Of a stretch of DNA of 64,000 bases, positions 63,821 to 64,000 are shown piece after piece. The notes below the pieces were generated by a model. It worked only from the letters and a program-made list of their open reading frames with translations, was not told the origin of the DNA and did no database searches. The stretch lies in the NCBI GenBank assembly GCA_019746975.1, contig JAIERK010000080.1:1-64000 (forward strand), written 5' to 3'. The stretch's first letter is position 1, and each line of letters begins with the position of its first letter. Made by a program: the position numbers and the translations under genes. This DNA is from Candidatus Obscuribacterales bacterium. GTDB taxonomy: Bacteria > Cyanobacteriota > Vampirovibrionia > Obscuribacterales > Obscuribacteraceae.

Positions 63821-64000
63821 ATGAAATACGTGTTCGATAAATTGAAATTCCTTTGGAATCGAATTAGCGAAAAATTCGAAGGCAACTTGGCGCGTAAAGA
63901 AGAAGTCGCAGATTTTCAAGAATTAGAGAGAACAAAGCAGAGACTGGAGCAGATGCGCTCCCGGACGAGTAGAATCAGTCCGGAAGCTACTGGCTCGGTG
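63821..64000 (+). CDS. Start of an unknown gene, cut by the window edge
   Basis: An open frame of 60 codons from ATG 63821, with GGGAGA directly upstream as ribosome binding site, runs to the window edge. It starts MKYVFDKLKFLWNRISEKFEG and continues as a charged helix rich in Glu, Arg and Gln, probably a coiled coil. Nothing more can be said. It lies 240 bp after the NurA-like gene, in which I see no clear terminator; a repeated GCGTAAAT (63719 and 63741) lies in the gap. Confidence 0.6.
   Translation, partial: MKYVFDKLKFLWNRISEKFEGNLARKEEVADFQELERTKQRLEQMRSRTSRISPEATGSV

Overview
The window reads as a contiguous piece of a bacterial chromosome of roughly even base composition. It has no rRNA, IS element, phage block or CRISPR array. 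Gene content points to a Gram-negative-type, heterotrophic bacterium: it has lipid A synthesis and export (LpxB, an MsbA-like ABC exporter), menaquinone/ubiquinone methylation (MenG/UbiE), the MEP isoprenoid enzyme IspE, acyl-CoA synthetases and an acyl-CoA carboxyltransferase. Many exported TPR proteins, a Ser/Thr kinase fused to leucine-rich repeats, very large hybrid histidine kinases and a NurA-type nuclease resemble what I would expect from the non-photosynthetic cyanobacterial relatives (Melainabacteria/Vampirovibrionia, Obscuribacter-like). That placement is inference from gene mix, not a search result.

Region by region. 1-5.1 kb: 5' part of a Tat-exported FAD protein, an acyl-CoA carboxyltransferase, the remains of a YbaK-type tRNA editing gene, a protein with two PARP-type zinc fingers, and a protein with 15-residue repeats. 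5.1-6.1 kb: a long non-coding stretch with a perfect 16-bp hairpin and two tRNA halves in permuted (3' half first) order. 6.1-10.6 kb: a leftward cluster secG-menG-lpxB-msbA plus a small zinc-ribbon protein. 10.8-15.7 kb: PAS histidine kinase, ruvX, sixA and an ADP-ribosylglycohydrolase. 16-26.4 kb: a membrane protein; a leftward cluster of a nucleotide-modifying-type enzyme, cutA and a long-chain acyl-CoA synthetase; exported proteins; a second acyl-CoA synthetase; a broken alpha/beta hydrolase. 26.5-31.8 kb: glycolipid-type glycosyltransferase, pilin-like protein, CsoR copper regulator, rhodanese, TerB-like protein, a metzincin protease whose 5' coding end carries a run of 16 T, and an S1-like protein. 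31.9-41.7 kb: a large SF2 helicase with a membrane hairpin, the kinase-LRR/TPR pair and a large membrane protein. 41.6-46.4 kb: a leftward housekeeping cluster (CNNM/CorC-like protein, rsmA, ispE, nth, small membrane protein). 46.6-55.3 kb: exported protein, frameshifted TPR gene, and an operon of two soluble hybrid histidine kinases. 55.3-64 kb: DUF4013-like protein, surE, a stand-alone Clp N-domain protein, CtpA protease, an XRE regulator with its partner, a GGDEF-like/pseudokinase protein coupled to NurA, and the start of an unknown gene.

The strongest themes are signalling (three histidine kinases, one Ser/Thr kinase, one probable pseudokinase, phosphohistidine phosphatase SixA), envelope biogenesis, and gene decay (three or four broken genes). 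The most unusual items are the permuted tRNA-like halves, the tandem PARP-type zinc fingers in a bacterial protein, the T16 tract in the protease gene, receivers whose phosphoacceptor Asp is replaced by Glu or a non-acidic residue, and the pseudokinase-NurA pair.
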